This document shows positions 1-9,289 of a stretch of 40,486 nucleotides of DNA, piece by piece. The DNA is from an uncultured Pseudomonadota bacterium (GTDB lineage Bacteria; Pseudomonadota; Alphaproteobacteria; RF32; CAG-239): NCBI GenBank assembly GCA_949292335.1, contig CASEYY010000023.1:1-40486 (forward strand), read 5' to 3'. Numbering within the stretch: position 1 is the first letter of the stretch; every line of letters starts with the position of its first letter. The notes below the pieces were generated by a model. It searched no databases, was not told the DNA's origin, and saw only the letters and a list, made by a program, of their open reading frames with translations. Both the position numbers and the translations under genes were made by a program.

Positions 1-3
1 CAC

Positions 4-31
4 TTGTGAGGATGTTGCAACATCCTCACAA
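4..31. repeat. Perfect 28-bp palindrome
   Basis: TTGTGAGGATGTTG is followed directly by its exact reverse complement, giving 14-bp arms with no spacer. No T-run follows on either strand, so it is not a classical terminator. It lies downstream of fabI and next to a second inverted repeat (38-80). It could be an RNA processing hairpin, a protein site or the end of a small repeat element; the window edge hides its left context. Confidence 0.85.
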
Positions 32-37
32 ACAATT

Positions 38-80
38 AGGGACAATAAACATTGTATAGCATACTTCGTTTATTGTCCCT
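38..80. repeat. Inverted repeat, 13-bp arms
   Basis: AGGGACAATAAAC (38-50) is matched by GTTTATTGTCCCT (68-80) across a 17-nt loop. The right arm is followed on the plus strand by a short TTT. It may be a terminator for a gene left of the window or part of a composite element with the palindrome at 4-31. Its function is not assigned. Confidence 0.8.
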
Positions 81-89
81 TTAATGTAT

Positions 90-113
90 AAGCCCCGATT
101 TTAATCGAGGCTT
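90..113 (-). terminator. Terminator-like hairpin after fabI
   Basis: AAGCCCCGATT and AATCGAGGCTT form an 11-bp stem with one mismatch and a TT loop, 22 nt past the fabI stop. The T-run after it on the minus strand is poor, so termination may be weak or serve the opposite strand. Confidence 0.5.
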
Positions 114-135
114 CTTCACAAAGGCAAAAATCTGA

Positions 136-963
136 CTACATTCCCTCGGTTAGGACCTCAACATCTTCTTTGATGTTTTTCATTCTTAACATGCCTTGAA
201 TGTGGTAGCCGCAGTCAACATGGATAACCTCTCCGGTTACACCTGCACCGCAGTCTGACAACAAACCGGTTACAACCATACCAACTTCTTCGGGAGTTAT
301 GTTGCGTTCAAGAGCCGAGTTGAGTGCATTCCAATGCAACATTTTGCGAAAATCTCCGATACCCGATGCCGCCAAAGTCTTAATCGGTCCGGCCGAAACG
401 GCATTTACTCTAACACCTTGCTCGCCCATGTCCATGGCGGCGTAGCGAACCGAAGCCTCTAATGCGGCTTTGGCGACACCCATGATATTATAATTGGGCA
501 AAACTCTTTCCGAACCCATATAGGTCAGAGTAACTATCGCACCACCTTCATTCATGAGCGGAGATGCATATTTACAAGCCTCCAAAAATGAATAGCAAGA
601 TATCTCCATGGTCATTTTGAAATTGTCTTTAGTGGTATCTATGGTGCGACCACGCAACTGGTTTCTATCAGAGAAAGCAATAGCGTGAACCAAGAAATCT
701 ATCTTGCCCCATTTAGACTCTAACTCCTTAAAACAATCAGCAACACTCTCGCTGTCGGAAACATCACATTTTATCAATAAAGGCTCTTTATCAAGCTGTG
801 CGGCTAAAGGTTGTACCCTTTTTTCCAAAGCTTCATTTTGGTACGAAATTGCCAGCTGAGCCCCTTGTTCGTTTAACGCCTGGGCTATACCCCAAGCAAT
901 CGATTTGTCATTGGCAAGACCCATTATCAGGCCACGTTTGCCTTCCATAAGTAATTTGGCCAT
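136..963 (-). CDS. fabI: Enoyl-[acyl-carrier-protein] reductase (NADH), FabI
   Basis: Cytosolic short-chain dehydrogenase/reductase that performs the last reduction of each fatty-acid elongation cycle (trans-2-enoyl-ACP to acyl-ACP). From the chosen start it has 275 residues, close to the usual 260-275. The N-terminal segment GLIMGLANDKSIAWGIA is the FabI form of the Rossmann nucleotide loop. The catalytic Tyr-X6-Lys is Y158 to K165 (YNIMGVAK), with the second conserved Tyr at 148. The reading frame extends 15 codons further upstream, but the ATG at 963 is preceded by AGAAGGA at good spacing and the extension (MCIVCCV...) is not FabI-like. It is divergent from yihY. It is the enzyme class targeted by triclosan and isoniazid-type inhibitors. 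Confidence 0.95.
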   Translation of the reverse strand: MAKLLMEGKRGLIMGLANDKSIAWGIAQALNEQGAQLAISYQNEALEKRVQPLAAQLDKEPLLIKCDVSDSESVADCFKELESKWGKIDFLVHAIAFSDRNQLRGRTIDTTKDNFKMTMEISCYSFLEACKYASPLMNEGGAIVTLTYMGSERVLPNYNIMGVAKAALEASVRYAAMDMGEQGVRVNAVSAGPIKTLAASGIGDFRKMLHWNALNSALERNITPEEVGMVVTGLLSDCGAGVTGEVIHVDCGYHIQGMLRMKNIKEDVEVLTEGM

Positions 964-1096
964 AGTATCTATAGTCCTTCTATTTATTACACAACACACA
1001 ATACACAATAGAGCTTTATCCTATTGCAATATAGGTTAAGTTTCTATAAAATCTGTCTTAAATTGTAAACATCTTTTTTATGTGATAAGGAAAAGT

Positions 1097-2029
1097 ATGA
1101 ATTTTAATTACGACTATATCAAAACAAAAACTACGACAATCAAAGATTTTTTGAAGTTCGTAATACAAAGAATCCAGACCGACAATATTTTGCGGGTGGC
1201 GTCTTCTTTGAGTTATACCTCACTGATTGCCATAGTACCGTTGTTTGCTATAGGTTTGGCCATATTTTCGGCCTTTCCGGTATTTAGCGATATCAGAGCT
1301 CAACTGCAAGATGCCTTGATTCAAAATGTGGTGCCGGCTATCGGAAAAGAGGTTAATCAGTATTTTAACGAATTTGTTTCGGCAACCGCAAAACTTACAA
1401 CCCTGGGCGTGGTCGGTATCATCTTTACCGCAATCTTGCTGCTTTCAACCATTGAAAACTCTTTTAACTACATCTTCAAAGTCTACAAACCTCGCAGTAT
1501 CAAAACTAAAATAACCCTTTATTGGACCGTGATTACCTTGGGTCCTCTGCTTTACGGTGCCGGTGTTTCTCTTAAAGGATATTTCTATACTTTGGAAAAA
1601 TTCGTGCCGCAGGAATTCGGAATTTCGTATATGTTCCAGTCCTGGCTGCCGGGGATGTTCACTTTGCTTACTTTGATGTTGGTATATATACTGGTTCCCA
1701 ACAAAAAGGTTAAATTGCTTCACGCTTTTTGGGGGGCTTTAATTGCTCTGGCCGGTATCCACCTGATGCGGAGTCTGTTCGGAAACTTTATTGCCTCCTC
1801 GGTTGTATACCATACCCTTTACGGAGCAATGGCCGCCATTCCGTTATTGTTACTCTGGCTCTATTTAAACTGGGCCGTGGTTATCTTCGGAGCGGCAATT
1901 ACGGCTGCTTGGGGCGAATATAAAGAGCATTTGATGCAAAAAAATATCCCCAATTCAAAGCCTAATCATTTTTATAACAAAAAAAATAATAACAGACGAA
2001 AAAAGTTCTTGCCAAAAGAACAATTTTAG
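1097..2029 (+). CDS. yihY: YihY/BrkB family inner-membrane protein
   Basis: Integral membrane protein of the YihY/virulence factor BrkB family (310 residues), whose biochemical function is not firmly established. About six hydrophobic segments are visible, including one around the SYTSLIAIVPLFAIGLAIF stretch, and the polar charged C-terminus (KKNNNRRKK) is presumably cytoplasmic. The family signature of an N-terminal amphipathic region followed by SYTSLIAIVP is present. I chose the ATG at 1097 because AAGGAA precedes it; a GTG at 1082 in the same frame is less well placed. It ends just upstream of recA, and its last codons overlap the recA SOS box at 2018-2032. Confidence 0.85.
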   Translation: MNFNYDYIKTKTTTIKDFLKFVIQRIQTDNILRVASSLSYTSLIAIVPLFAIGLAIFSAFPVFSDIRAQLQDALIQNVVPAIGKEVNQYFNEFVSATAKLTTLGVVGIIFTAILLLSTIENSFNYIFKVYKPRSIKTKITLYWTVITLGPLLYGAGVSLKGYFYTLEKFVPQEFGISYMFQSWLPGMFTLLTLMLVYILVPNKKVKLLHAFWGALIALAGIHLMRSLFGNFIASSVVYHTLYGAMAAIPLLLLWLYLNWAVVIFGAAITAAWGEYKEHLMQKNIPNSKPNHFYNKKNNNRRKKFLPKEQF

Positions 2030-2032
2030 AAC
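2018..2032 (+). promoter_or_regulatory. LexA (SOS) box of recA
   Basis: GAAC-N7-GAAC (2018-2021 and 2029-2032) is the complement of the GTTC-N7-GTTC direct repeat known as the LexA operator in Alphaproteobacteria. It lies 50-64 nt before the recA start and inside the spacer of a possible promoter (TTGCCA 2009-2014, N17, CATACT 2032-2037). A further inverted repeat, GTTCTT-N5-AAGAAC (2005-2021), shares its left half-site. The operator form and position are as expected for SOS control of recA. Confidence 0.8.
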
Positions 2033-2081
2033 ATACTTCAGACAATTAATATAAAACTTAAATTCGTGACGGAGTTGAAAT

Positions 2082-3110
2082 ATGGATAAAGATAAAGCAC
2101 TTGATGCCGCCTTGAGCCAAATCGAAAAAGCTTTCGGTAAGGGTTCTATCATGAGAATGGGACAAGATAATGCCCATGTCGACATCGAAGGTATTTCCAC
2201 CGGTTCTTTAGGCTTGGATATGGCCTTGGGAATCGGCGGATTGCCCAGAGGAAGAATCGTGGAGATATATGGTCCCGAAAGCTCAGGCAAAACAACTTTG
2301 GCTTTGAGCGTCATCGCTCAGGCACAAAAAAACAAAGGTACTTGTGCTTTTATTGATGCCGAACACGCTCTTGACCCCTCTTATGCCAAGAAAATCGGTG
2401 TTGATTTGGAAAATCTTTTAATCTCTCAACCCGATGCCGGCGAGCAGGCTTTGGAAATTGCCGACACTCTAGTCCGCTCGGGTGCCATTGATGTGTTGGT
2501 TGTCGACTCTGTGGCCGCTCTGGTTCCGAAAGCCGAATTGGAAGGCGAAATGGGGGATTCACACATGGGATTGCAAGCACGTTTAATGAGCCAAGCTTTG
2601 CGTAAACTTACCTCCACAATCGCTCGTTCAAACACTTTGGTTATCTTTATTAACCAAATCAGAATGAAAATCGGTGTTATGTTCGGCAATCCCGAAACTA
2701 CTACCGGCGGTAATGCATTGAAGTTTTATGCTTCGGTTAGAATCGATATCAGAAGCATTGGTAAAATCAAAGATAAAGAAGATATTATCGGTTCACAAAC
2801 CAGAGTCAAAATCGTTAAGAACAAAGTTGCTCCTCCGTTTAAGGTTGTGGACTTTGATATTATGTATGGCGAGGGTATTTCCAAAACCGGCGAGCTGATT
2901 GATTTGGGAGTGAAAGCCAATGTAATTGAAAAGTCAGGTGCCTGGTTCTCTTATAACGGAGATAAAATCGGACAAGGTAGAGAAAATGCTAAAATTTTCT
3001 TGAAAGAACATCCTGATTTGGCACAAGAGATTGAAAATAAAATCAAAGCCGATGCCGGACATTTGAGCTCGGAAATGATTGGCGGCGATGCTTCGATTGA
3101 GGAAGAATAA
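2082..3110 (+). CDS. recA: Recombinase A
   Basis: ATP-dependent strand-exchange protein that forms filaments on single-stranded DNA, drives homologous recombination and triggers LexA self-cleavage. At 342 residues it is the standard RecA size. The Walker A motif GPESSGKT is at 64-71; the VVDSVAAL Walker B strand and the FINQIR segment with its [15 protein letters not shown]-like L2 loop follow. The C-terminus is acidic (SIEEE), as usual. The start has GGAG upstream. A LexA box sits in front and an intrinsic terminator behind, so it is a single-gene SOS-regulated unit. Confidence 0.98.
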   Translation: MDKDKALDAALSQIEKAFGKGSIMRMGQDNAHVDIEGISTGSLGLDMALGIGGLPRGRIVEIYGPESSGKTTLALSVIAQAQKNKGTCAFIDAEHALDPSYAKKIGVDLENLLISQPDAGEQALEIADTLVRSGAIDVLVVDSVAALVPKAELEGEMGDSHMGLQARLMSQALRKLTSTIARSNTLVIFINQIRMKIGVMFGNPETTTGGNALKFYASVRIDIRSIGKIKDKEDIIGSQTRVKIVKNKVAPPFKVVDFDIMYGEGISKTGELIDLGVKANVIEKSGAWFSYNGDKIGQGRENAKIFLKEHPDLAQEIENKIKADAGHLSSEMIGGDASIEEE

Positions 3111-3127
3111 TTGCTCCAAGTAAAACA

Positions 3128-3158
3128 AAAAATCCCCGAGTAAATTCGGGGATTTTTT
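3128..3158 (+). terminator. recA intrinsic terminator
   Basis: AATCCCCGA and TTCGGGGATT form a GC-rich stem around a short AT loop, followed by TTTTTT. Confidence 0.9.
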
Positions 3159-3282
3159 GTAAAGCCAGTATTTTTCCAACAAAACTTATTGCACAGACAA
3201 ATATAATTTATGGAAGAAATAAATACCTATAACTCTGGATTGCATATAAGAAGTTGTATTCCAAATTGCCTTTATAAATAGC

Positions 3283-3310
3283 TTGAAAAATTAATAATCT
3301 ATGCTATGGT
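3283..3310 (+). promoter_or_regulatory. Sigma70-type promoter of the macro-domain gene
   Basis: TTGAAA (3283-3288), 16-nt spacer, TATGGT (3305-3310). The predicted start near 3317 leaves a leader of about 41 nt before the ATG at 3358. The upstream ATG at 3301 would lie inside the promoter, which decides the start choice. Confidence 0.55.
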
Positions 3311-3357
3311 GTGCCAAATTAAATTATAATTATGTTTCACTTAATTTTTTTTATATT

Positions 3358-3963
3358 ATGAAAATCGGAAATATAAATGTTATCGTAAAAAACGGTAATA
3401 TTGCAGAAGAAAAAGTTGATTGTATTGTTATACACGAATTTAATGATAGTGCTTTTTTTAGCAATATTGCCGAGGATATTATTGATTGCGGCATGAAAGA
3501 AGGGTTTGATCTTTATGATGCCGCCGTTCAAAAGCAACCTCTGCCACTGGGGCATGTTATGATTACGGAATCCGGCTTAAAAAATATAAAGTTGGCTCAT
3601 GTTTCAACTGTTAACAGCCAAAAAGAAACACAGTTTAAAGTCATTTTTGATGCGATTTTAATGCTTCTGTTAGAAGCCGAAAAACAAGAAATGAGGACAA
3701 TCGCAATACCGCAACTCGGAGTTGGTTTTCTTGGATTTTTGACACCAGAGCAATCTGCTAGTGCAATTTTTGGTGCGGTCAATCAATTTGCCATACACTA
3801 TCCTGATTCAAATATAAAGGAAATCAGGTTGGTTATTTGCTACAGTTCTACCGTGCCGGCAGAAACAGTTTTATCCAAACAATCATTTGAATTTGAAAAT
3901 GAAATTGGAGAAAAACAATTTAGTTTTGAGGCTTGGCTTGAGGAAATGGTTGCGAGAATCTAA
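3358..3963 (+). CDS. Divergent macro-domain (ADP-ribose-binding fold) protein
   Basis: 201-residue cytosolic protein with the strand-helix layout of a macro domain. N-terminal INVIVKNGNI matches the usual 'I.v..GDIt' start. VDCIVIH corresponds to 'vDaIVNAAN'. LPLGHVMITESGLK matches the 'G.a.iT.gy.L' region, and IAIPQLGVGFLGF matches the 'iafPaistG.yGfP' phosphate loop. Residues that normally hold ADP-ribose have changed: the GDI aspartate is Asn14, and the NAAN loop is replaced by IHEFND (25-30). It therefore either binds a different ligand or has lost catalysis. It is flanked by its own promoter and terminator, between recA and lpxD, so context gives no pathway. No clear Shine-Dalgarno is visible. 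The fold call is moderate; the biological role is unknown. Confidence 0.65.
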   Translation: MKIGNINVIVKNGNIAEEKVDCIVIHEFNDSAFFSNIAEDIIDCGMKEGFDLYDAAVQKQPLPLGHVMITESGLKNIKLAHVSTVNSQKETQFKVIFDAILMLLLEAEKQEMRTIAIPQLGVGFLGFLTPEQSASAIFGAVNQFAIHYPDSNIKEIRLVICYSSTVPAETVLSKQSFEFENEIGEKQFSFEAWLEEMVARI

Positions 3964-3981
3964 CTGGTTCTTTCAAATTTT

Positions 3982-4013
3982 AAAAGGCTATCTAAAACAG
4001 ATAGCCTTTTTTT
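3982..4013. terminator. Bidirectional intrinsic terminator
   Basis: AAAGGCTATCT and AGATAGCCTTT form a long stem with A-runs on the left and T-runs on the right. It ends the macro-domain gene (+) and the lpxD operon (-). Confidence 0.88.
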
Positions 4014-4045
4014 ATTTTAGCAAAAACATTACCGAAAAATATAAA

Positions 4046-5059
4046 TTATTTCTTCCATAGTTTTTGAATACATGCGGTTTGTTTCATAAAATCTCTGAAA
4101 CCTATGGCCGGTGAACCCATAACAGCCGTTCCGGGTTCAATATCTCTCATTATACCAGATTGAGCACCGAGCTGTGCTTGTGAGCCAATATTTATATGAT
4201 CGGCAATACCTACCTGTCCACCGCAAACAACATAGTCACCGAATGTGCAGCTGCCGGCAACTCCTACTTGGGCTACCAAGACGCAACCTCGACCGAGCTT
4301 GTCGTTATGTGCAATCTGAACCAGGTTATCTATGCGGCAGCCGTCTCCGATAACGGTATCATTAAGAGCTCCGCGGTCAATACAAGTGTTGGCACCGATT
4401 TCAACATCGTTACCGATTATAACTCTACCTAATTGCGGTATTCTTTTGTGTTGGCCTTGGACGGTATTAAAACCAAAACCATCCCAACCAATTCTGGCAC
4501 CGCCGTAGATAAAAACATTGTTGCCCATGATGGTATGCATAATATTGGCATGACTGCCGATGCGGCAATTATTACCCAACTTACAACCGGCGGCAATTAC
4601 GCAGGCCGGCTCTAGGCGACAGTTATCTCCAATTTCAACATTATCACCAATGACTACATAGTCACCGATATAGCAATTATTTCCTATCTTGGCAGAAGGA
4701 GATATTACCGCCGTAGTGCAAATTTGTGCCGGGGGCAAAATTTCTTCATACATGGCATATTTTAAAGCAACCGAGGCGTCTTTGGGATTATCACAAATCA
4801 AAACAATAACCCCCGCCGGCATCAAAGCAGAAAATTCCTTATTAGTTACGCAGGCCGTGGTTTTAATCTCGGCTATCTTATCTTTTTTCTTTTTATCGAA
4901 GAAAAAAGATATACTACCCTCGCCTTCACTCAAAATATCGGCAACATCTTTTATAACAACCGCAGATTGGCTTGCATCGACCAATTCGGCTTGACAAATC
5001 TTGCATACCTCGGCCAAAGTAAAAGGCCCGTTATTTTTATAAAATCTGCTGTCAACCAT
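4046..5059 (-). CDS. lpxD: UDP-3-O-(3-hydroxyacyl)glucosamine N-acyltransferase, LpxD
   Basis: Adds the second hydroxyacyl chain to UDP-3-O-acylglucosamine in lipid A biosynthesis, using acyl-ACP in the cytosol. It has 337 residues. An N-terminal uridine-binding domain (about 1-105) is followed by many left-handed beta-helix hexapeptide repeats (for example [20 protein letters not shown]). The catalytic histidine is H251 in QIAHND, matching His239 of the E. coli enzyme. The start is backed by AAGGAG. It is the last gene of the minus-strand run and lies 14 nt after bamA. In many proteobacteria fabZ-lpxA(-lpxB) follows lpxD; here a terminator follows, so those genes must lie elsewhere. Confidence 0.96.
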   Translation of the reverse strand: MVDSRFYKNNGPFTLAEVCKICQAELVDASQSAVVIKDVADILSEGEGSISFFFDKKKKDKIAEIKTTACVTNKEFSALMPAGVIVLICDNPKDASVALKYAMYEEILPPAQICTTAVISPSAKIGNNCYIGDYVVIGDNVEIGDNCRLEPACVIAAGCKLGNNCRIGSHANIMHTIMGNNVFIYGGARIGWDGFGFNTVQGQHKRIPQLGRVIIGNDVEIGANTCIDRGALNDTVIGDGCRIDNLVQIAHNDKLGRGCVLVAQVGVAGSCTFGDYVVCGGQVGIADHINIGSQAQLGAQSGIMRDIEPGTAVMGSPAIGFRDFMKQTACIQKLWKK

Positions 5060-5073
5060 GCATATTCTCCTTA

Positions 5074-7332
5074 TTACAAACGGCTACCAAAGTTCAAGCG
5101 GAATACTTCGGTTTCATCGTAGTCTTCTTTAACAATCGGGAAACCAAAGTCAACATCGATTTGTCCCATCGGTGACAACCACTGGAAGCCAAAACCAACG
5201 GCAACACGCGGAGTGTCGGAATAATATACATCATTGTCATTAATTCCATCCGGTTTTCCGAGCATACCGACATCGGTAAATACATGTGCCGAAATTCCTA
5301 ACTCATCAAGCCCTATCGGGAAGCCTAACTCCGCTCCACTGTAGACCATCCAGTTACCGCCTAAGGCATCGCCGGTATATTTATCTCTGGCACCAATACC
5401 ACCGGGTTCAAAACCTCTCATGGTGTAGCCACCCAAGAAATAACGGTTAATCAAGCGGACATCTTCATCTCCATAACCGGATATGCTGCCGGCATTGGCA
5501 AATAATTTGATTGTATAATAGTCGGCTAAAGTCTTAAACCAGTATGCCTTACCATCAAATTTGATATATTTCTCATCTCCACCCAGACCGGCAAAATCGG
5601 CTCCGGCCGACAAGAAATATCCATCTCGGGGGAATAAAACACTATCTCTCTTATCATAAGAAATGGTGGTTCCGACCGAAGAGTTGGTATATTTGCCTTT
5701 TTCATCTTTAATGTATTTGGAAGCATATTGTCCGACATCGGTAATCTCATCGCTTTTTAAGGTGTAGTGCATCTGTTGTGCCAAATCATCGGTATAGTTC
5801 CAGCCGGTACGCAAGCGACCACCCGTTGTCTTGGTATCGTATGAACTCTCATCTTGATAATCTTGTTTAGAGTGGAATAAATCAAATCCGGCTCTTAGTC
5901 TGCGATTTAAGAAATATGGCTCGGTGAAGCTTAAATCAACATCTTGCGATTTCTGTGAAACACCTACATCAAAACCGACTCGCTGTCCCAAGCCTCTAAA
6001 GTTGTTTTCGGTAACACCGGCTCTTACCAAAGCTCCGTTTACGGTTGAAAAACCAACCCCAACATTGAAATATCCGGTCGATTTTTCTTTTACATCTATG
6101 TCTAAATCAGCTCGGTTACCATCCTTGGCCGTGGTGTTCATGTCAACCTTTTCAAAATAATCCAAACCTTCGACATTGCGACGCGAATCTTTAATCTTTG
6201 ATACATTAAACGCATCACCTTCTCCTATACGCAACTCGCGGCGAATAACTTTATCATGGGTACGCGAATTGCCTCTGATATTAATGCGGTCGATAAAGAA
6301 TCTCTCGCCCTCTTTAATGTGGAAAGTTACATCGGCAACTCCGGTCGTTGTATCCTTGGAAATTACCGGCTCAACATCAACAAAGGCAAAACCTTTCTTG
6401 CCCAATTCTTCGGTCAATGAAGTAACGGTTGCATCAATATCCGAGGAATCGTATCTGTCGCCCTCTGAAACTTCGACAAACTGCTCGTAGTCTTCGGCCT
6501 TGACATCGGTAATATCAGATACGACCTGAACTGTTCCGATATTATATTTTTTACCTTCATCAACAACAAAAGTTACGGTAAATGATTCTTTATTGGGACT
6601 CAATTCACCAACCGCCGAAACAACCCTGAAATCGGCATAACCTTTTTTCAAATAAAAACGACGTAGCAATTCTTTATCATAATTGATCTTTTCGGAATCA
6701 TAGTTTTCTGACGATGAGAATATGCGGTACCAGCGACTTTCCTTACTCATGATTACTTCTTGCAATTCTTTGCCGGTATATTTTTCATTGCCGATAAAAT
6801 TAATTTTATCAATAACCGCCAACGGCCCTTCGTTGATATTGAAAATCAAATCTACACGATTTTGGTCGCGGCGTATAATCTCGGGATTTACAACCGTGGC
6901 ATAGCGACCGCTGCGACGATATACCTCCAGTATCCGGCGAACATCATCCTGAACTTTGGCTCGGGAATATGTGGAACGGGGAGCTAAGTTTATTTCGCTT
7001 GATAGCATCTCGTCATCAAGTTTATCATTTCCGTCGAACAGAACTTGCGAAATTATCGGATTTTCCGTAACCTTTATCGTTAGAATCCCACTTGAGGAAA
7101 CATTCATCGAAACATCTTCAAACAATCCGGTGGCATACAGTTGCTTCAATGCCTCATTTAACTGAGTATCATCGGTAGTTTGTCCTTTTTTGATATTGAC
7201 ATAAGATATTACCGTCTCCGGCTCCACCCTCTCCAAGCCGCTGACTTTGATGTCATTGACTTTGGTTGCCGCCATCAAACTGGTTGAGGCCAACAAAGAA
7301 AAAGCAAAACTTCCTAAAAATACTCTTTTCAT
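5074..7332 (-). CDS. bamA: Outer-membrane protein assembly factor BamA
   Basis: Central subunit of the BAM complex, which folds and inserts beta-barrel proteins into the outer membrane. At 752 residues it is near the usual 750-810. A signal peptide (about 1-21, cleaved after SLMAA) precedes POTRA domains (about 22-420) and a 16-strand barrel. The conserved loop motif usually written VRGF is MRGF at 638-641 ([12 protein letters not shown]). The chain ends LNFGSRL rather than with a terminal Phe. It lies 24 nt after rseP and before lpxD, the usual alphaproteobacterial order. Confidence 0.96.
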   Translation of the reverse strand: MKRVFLGSFAFSLLASTSLMAATKVNDIKVSGLERVEPETVISYVNIKKGQTTDDTQLNEALKQLYATGLFEDVSMNVSSSGILTIKVTENPIISQVLFDGNDKLDDEMLSSEINLAPRSTYSRAKVQDDVRRILEVYRRSGRYATVVNPEIIRRDQNRVDLIFNINEGPLAVIDKINFIGNEKYTGKELQEVIMSKESRWYRIFSSSENYDSEKINYDKELLRRFYLKKGYADFRVVSAVGELSPNKESFTVTFVVDEGKKYNIGTVQVVSDITDVKAEDYEQFVEVSEGDRYDSSDIDATVTSLTEELGKKGFAFVDVEPVISKDTTTGVADVTFHIKEGERFFIDRINIRGNSRTHDKVIRRELRIGEGDAFNVSKIKDSRRNVEGLDYFEKVDMNTTAKDGNRADLDIDVKEKSTGYFNVGVGFSTVNGALVRAGVTENNFRGLGQRVGFDVGVSQKSQDVDLSFTEPYFLNRRLRAGFDLFHSKQDYQDESSYDTKTTGGRLRTGWNYTDDLAQQMHYTLKSDEITDVGQYASKYIKDEKGKYTNSSVGTTISYDKRDSVLFPRDGYFLSAGADFAGLGGDEKYIKFDGKAYWFKTLADYYTIKLFANAGSISGYGDEDVRLINRYFLGGYTMRGFEPGGIGARDKYTGDALGGNWMVYSGAELGFPIGLDELGISAHVFTDVGMLGKPDGINDNDVYYSDTPRVAVGFGFQWLSPMGQIDVDFGFPIVKEDYDETEVFRLNFGSRL

Positions 7333-7356
7333 AATTTAAATCCCCGTATCTGTTTT

Positions 7357-8481
7357 TTATGAAAACCAACGATTAAATAATCTGGCAAAATCGTTGTATG
7401 TAGCTAAAAGCATTAAGCTTATGAGTAAGAAAAAACCAAACTTAAACACATATTCTTTGACTTTTTCATTTATCTCACGACGTGAAATTATTTCTATTAG
7501 ATATATCACAATATGCCCGCCGTCAAGAAGCGGTATCGGAAACAAGTTAATTAATCCCAAGTTTATTGACAACAGTGACATAAAGATTAAGAAATCCAAC
7601 CACGAATTGGTTTTGGATATATCGCCGCTCATTTCGGCAATACGGACAATTCCTCCCAATTCTTCGGTACCGCGTGCTCCGGTTATCATTTGTCCGACGC
7701 CGCGTAAAGTAACGGTCGTAATCTGCCAGCTCATTGCTCCAGCTTCGGCAAAAGCTTGCGGTAAGCTCAGTTTTACCGGACTGAATTCAACAGAGGTAAC
7801 CGATGTAACGCCCAACATCGGTTTTTGATTCTGATTGGCCTCAACACTGAGCGGTATCATTTCCAGCTTTACGCTCAGTTTTTTTTCTTTACCGTCACGC
7901 ATAATCGTCAAATCGACAACACCGGTAGTGCTCATCTCAATTTCTTGGCGAAACTCTTGAAAGGTACTGACTTTTCTGCCATCTACCGTCAAAATCTTAT
8001 CTTGGGGCAAGATTCCGGCCTTATCGGCGGCACTGCCCTTTATCACCTCGCCGACAACCGGCGGAAAATCCATCTTGCCAAATGCAAAAAATATCCCGGC
8101 AAAAACCAAAATGGCAAAAATGTAATTAAATGCCGGACCGCCAATAACTATGGCTAATTTCTTGAATGGATTTTGAAACGCAAAAGCATACTTTTTGTCT
8201 TCTTCGCTCAAGGTTGAGGCACTGCTACCGGCCGAGGCTTCATCTTCATCACCTAAGAACTTGCAGTACCCGCCCAAAGGAACAGCCGATATTTTCCATA
8301 AGGTTCCGGAGGAATCTTTTTTACCCCATAGCTGCTTGCCGAAACCTATCGAAAACTCGGCTACTTTGACGCCGCAAAGTTTGGCTATTATATAATGACC
8401 GAACTCGTGCACAAAAACCAGTATCCCTAATAATACGATGAAAGGTATTACATAATAAGCCGCGTTAATAAGCCAATCCAT
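7357..8481 (-). CDS. rseP: Site-2 intramembrane metalloprotease RseP
   Basis: Zinc protease in the inner membrane that cleaves transmembrane anti-sigma factors or signal-peptide remnants. It has 374 residues. The catalytic motif HEFGH is at 25-29 in the first membrane segment and LDGGH at 319-323 supplies the third zinc ligand. A periplasmic PDZ domain (about 127-205, GSAADKAGILPQDKILTVDG) lies between. Only one clear PDZ is visible, whereas E. coli RseP has two. The start is preceded by AAGGAG. It sits between cdsA and bamA; dxr, often found just before it, is absent. Confidence 0.95.
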   Translation of the reverse strand: MDWLINAAYYVIPFIVLLGILVFVHEFGHYIIAKLCGVKVAEFSIGFGKQLWGKKDSSGTLWKISAVPLGGYCKFLGDEDEASAGSSASTLSEEDKKYAFAFQNPFKKLAIVIGGPAFNYIFAILVFAGIFFAFGKMDFPPVVGEVIKGSAADKAGILPQDKILTVDGRKVSTFQEFRQEIEMSTTGVVDLTIMRDGKEKKLSVKLEMIPLSVEANQNQKPMLGVTSVTSVEFSPVKLSLPQAFAEAGAMSWQITTVTLRGVGQMITGARGTEELGGIVRIAEMSGDISKTNSWLDFLIFMSLLSINLGLINLFPIPLLDGGHIVIYLIEIISRREINEKVKEYVFKFGFFLLISLMLLATYNDFARLFNRWFS

Positions 8482-8491
8482 CAGAAACTCC

Positions 8492-9289
8492 TTAATTTAC
8501 AAAATAAAATAAATTACGCAACAACAAAACCGTAAACGGAGCCGCAAAAATCAACCCGTCAATACGATCAAAAATACCGCCGTGTCCAGGAATCATATTG
8601 CTGGAATCTTTTAAGCCCAAATGTCTTTTGATTGCCGATTCAATTAAATCGCCGACTTGAGCAATAATGGCTAACATAGCCGACATATAAACATAATATT
8701 GGGCATTGGACCAGTCTGCGGCATCAAAAAACCAGCAGACGCCGTAACTTACCGCCATTGCCAAGATCATACCGCCGAACAAACCGGCCCAGGTTTTATT
8801 AGGCGAAATTTTGGGAGCAAGTTTGGGACCTTTGAGTAAGCTGCCAAATACATAGCCTCCGATGTCGACACCCCAGACCATAAACAAAAACCATAAAACA
8901 ACCTGATAACCGTAGAGAGTATATATCTCTATAACTGCCCAGAAGCCGATGGATATATACGGAATACCAAGCAACAACAGCTTGCGGTGCTTTTCGCCTT
9001 TGCTTTTGAACCATACTAACAAGAGAGCCAGCACTCCGCTGATAATATATGCTTCCAAAGAACCTAAAATCGTGGCGGTTGCTGCAACAAAAAGATATGT
9101 TGCCGTATAAAACGCCGGTTTCTTATTGGGAACCATACTCGCCCATTCCCATGACAGCAAAGCCGCACCAAACAGAGCCAGCAGGTATATTGAAGTAAAA
9201 CTATGCATAACCAACATTACCACCACCGGAACCATTATAACGGTTGTCAGCAACCTGATAAAAAACGATTTTACTTTAGAGTTTTCCAT
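8492..9289 (-). CDS. cdsA: Phosphatidate cytidylyltransferase CdsA
   Basis: Makes CDP-diacylglycerol from phosphatidic acid and CTP at the inner membrane, feeding all phospholipid head groups. It has 265 residues and about seven to eight membrane segments. The full family signature is present at 221-245: KRHLGLKDSSNMIPGHGG followed by IFDRID. I chose ATG 9289 (MENSK) because GGGAG precedes it; an in-frame ATG at 9316 lacks a ribosome site. It overlaps the end of uppS by 14 nt, suggesting translational coupling. Confidence 0.95.
   Translation of the reverse strand: MENSKVKSFFIRLLTTVIMVPVVVMLVMHSFTSIYLLALFGAALLSWEWASMVPNKKPAFYTATYLFVAATATILGSLEAYIISGVLALLLVWFKSKGEKHRKLLLLGIPYISIGFWAVIEIYTLYGYQVVLWFLFMVWGVDIGGYVFGSLLKGPKLAPKISPNKTWAGLFGGMILAMAVSYGVCWFFDAADWSNAQYYVYMSAMLAIIAQVGDLIESAIKRHLGLKDSSNMIPGHGGIFDRIDGLIFAAPFTVLLLRNLFYFVN

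Noticed and set aside
52-67. Resemblance of TATAGCATAC to part of a loxP site
   Set aside because: Only about ten bases match and the required 13-bp inverted arms are absent; it lies in the loop of another inverted repeat.
964-1008. Upstream extension of fabI (MCIVCCVINRR...)
   Set aside because: It lacks a ribosome site and is not part of the FabI fold; the ATG at 963 is well supported.
3210-3281. 23-codon ATG ORF upstream of the macro-domain gene
   Set aside because: There is no ribosome site, it ends at the -35 of the next promoter, and such short frames arise by chance in AT-rich DNA.
4196-4994. Plus-strand ORFs opposite lpxD
   Set aside because: They are antisense shadows of hexapeptide-repeat coding sequence without ribosome sites.
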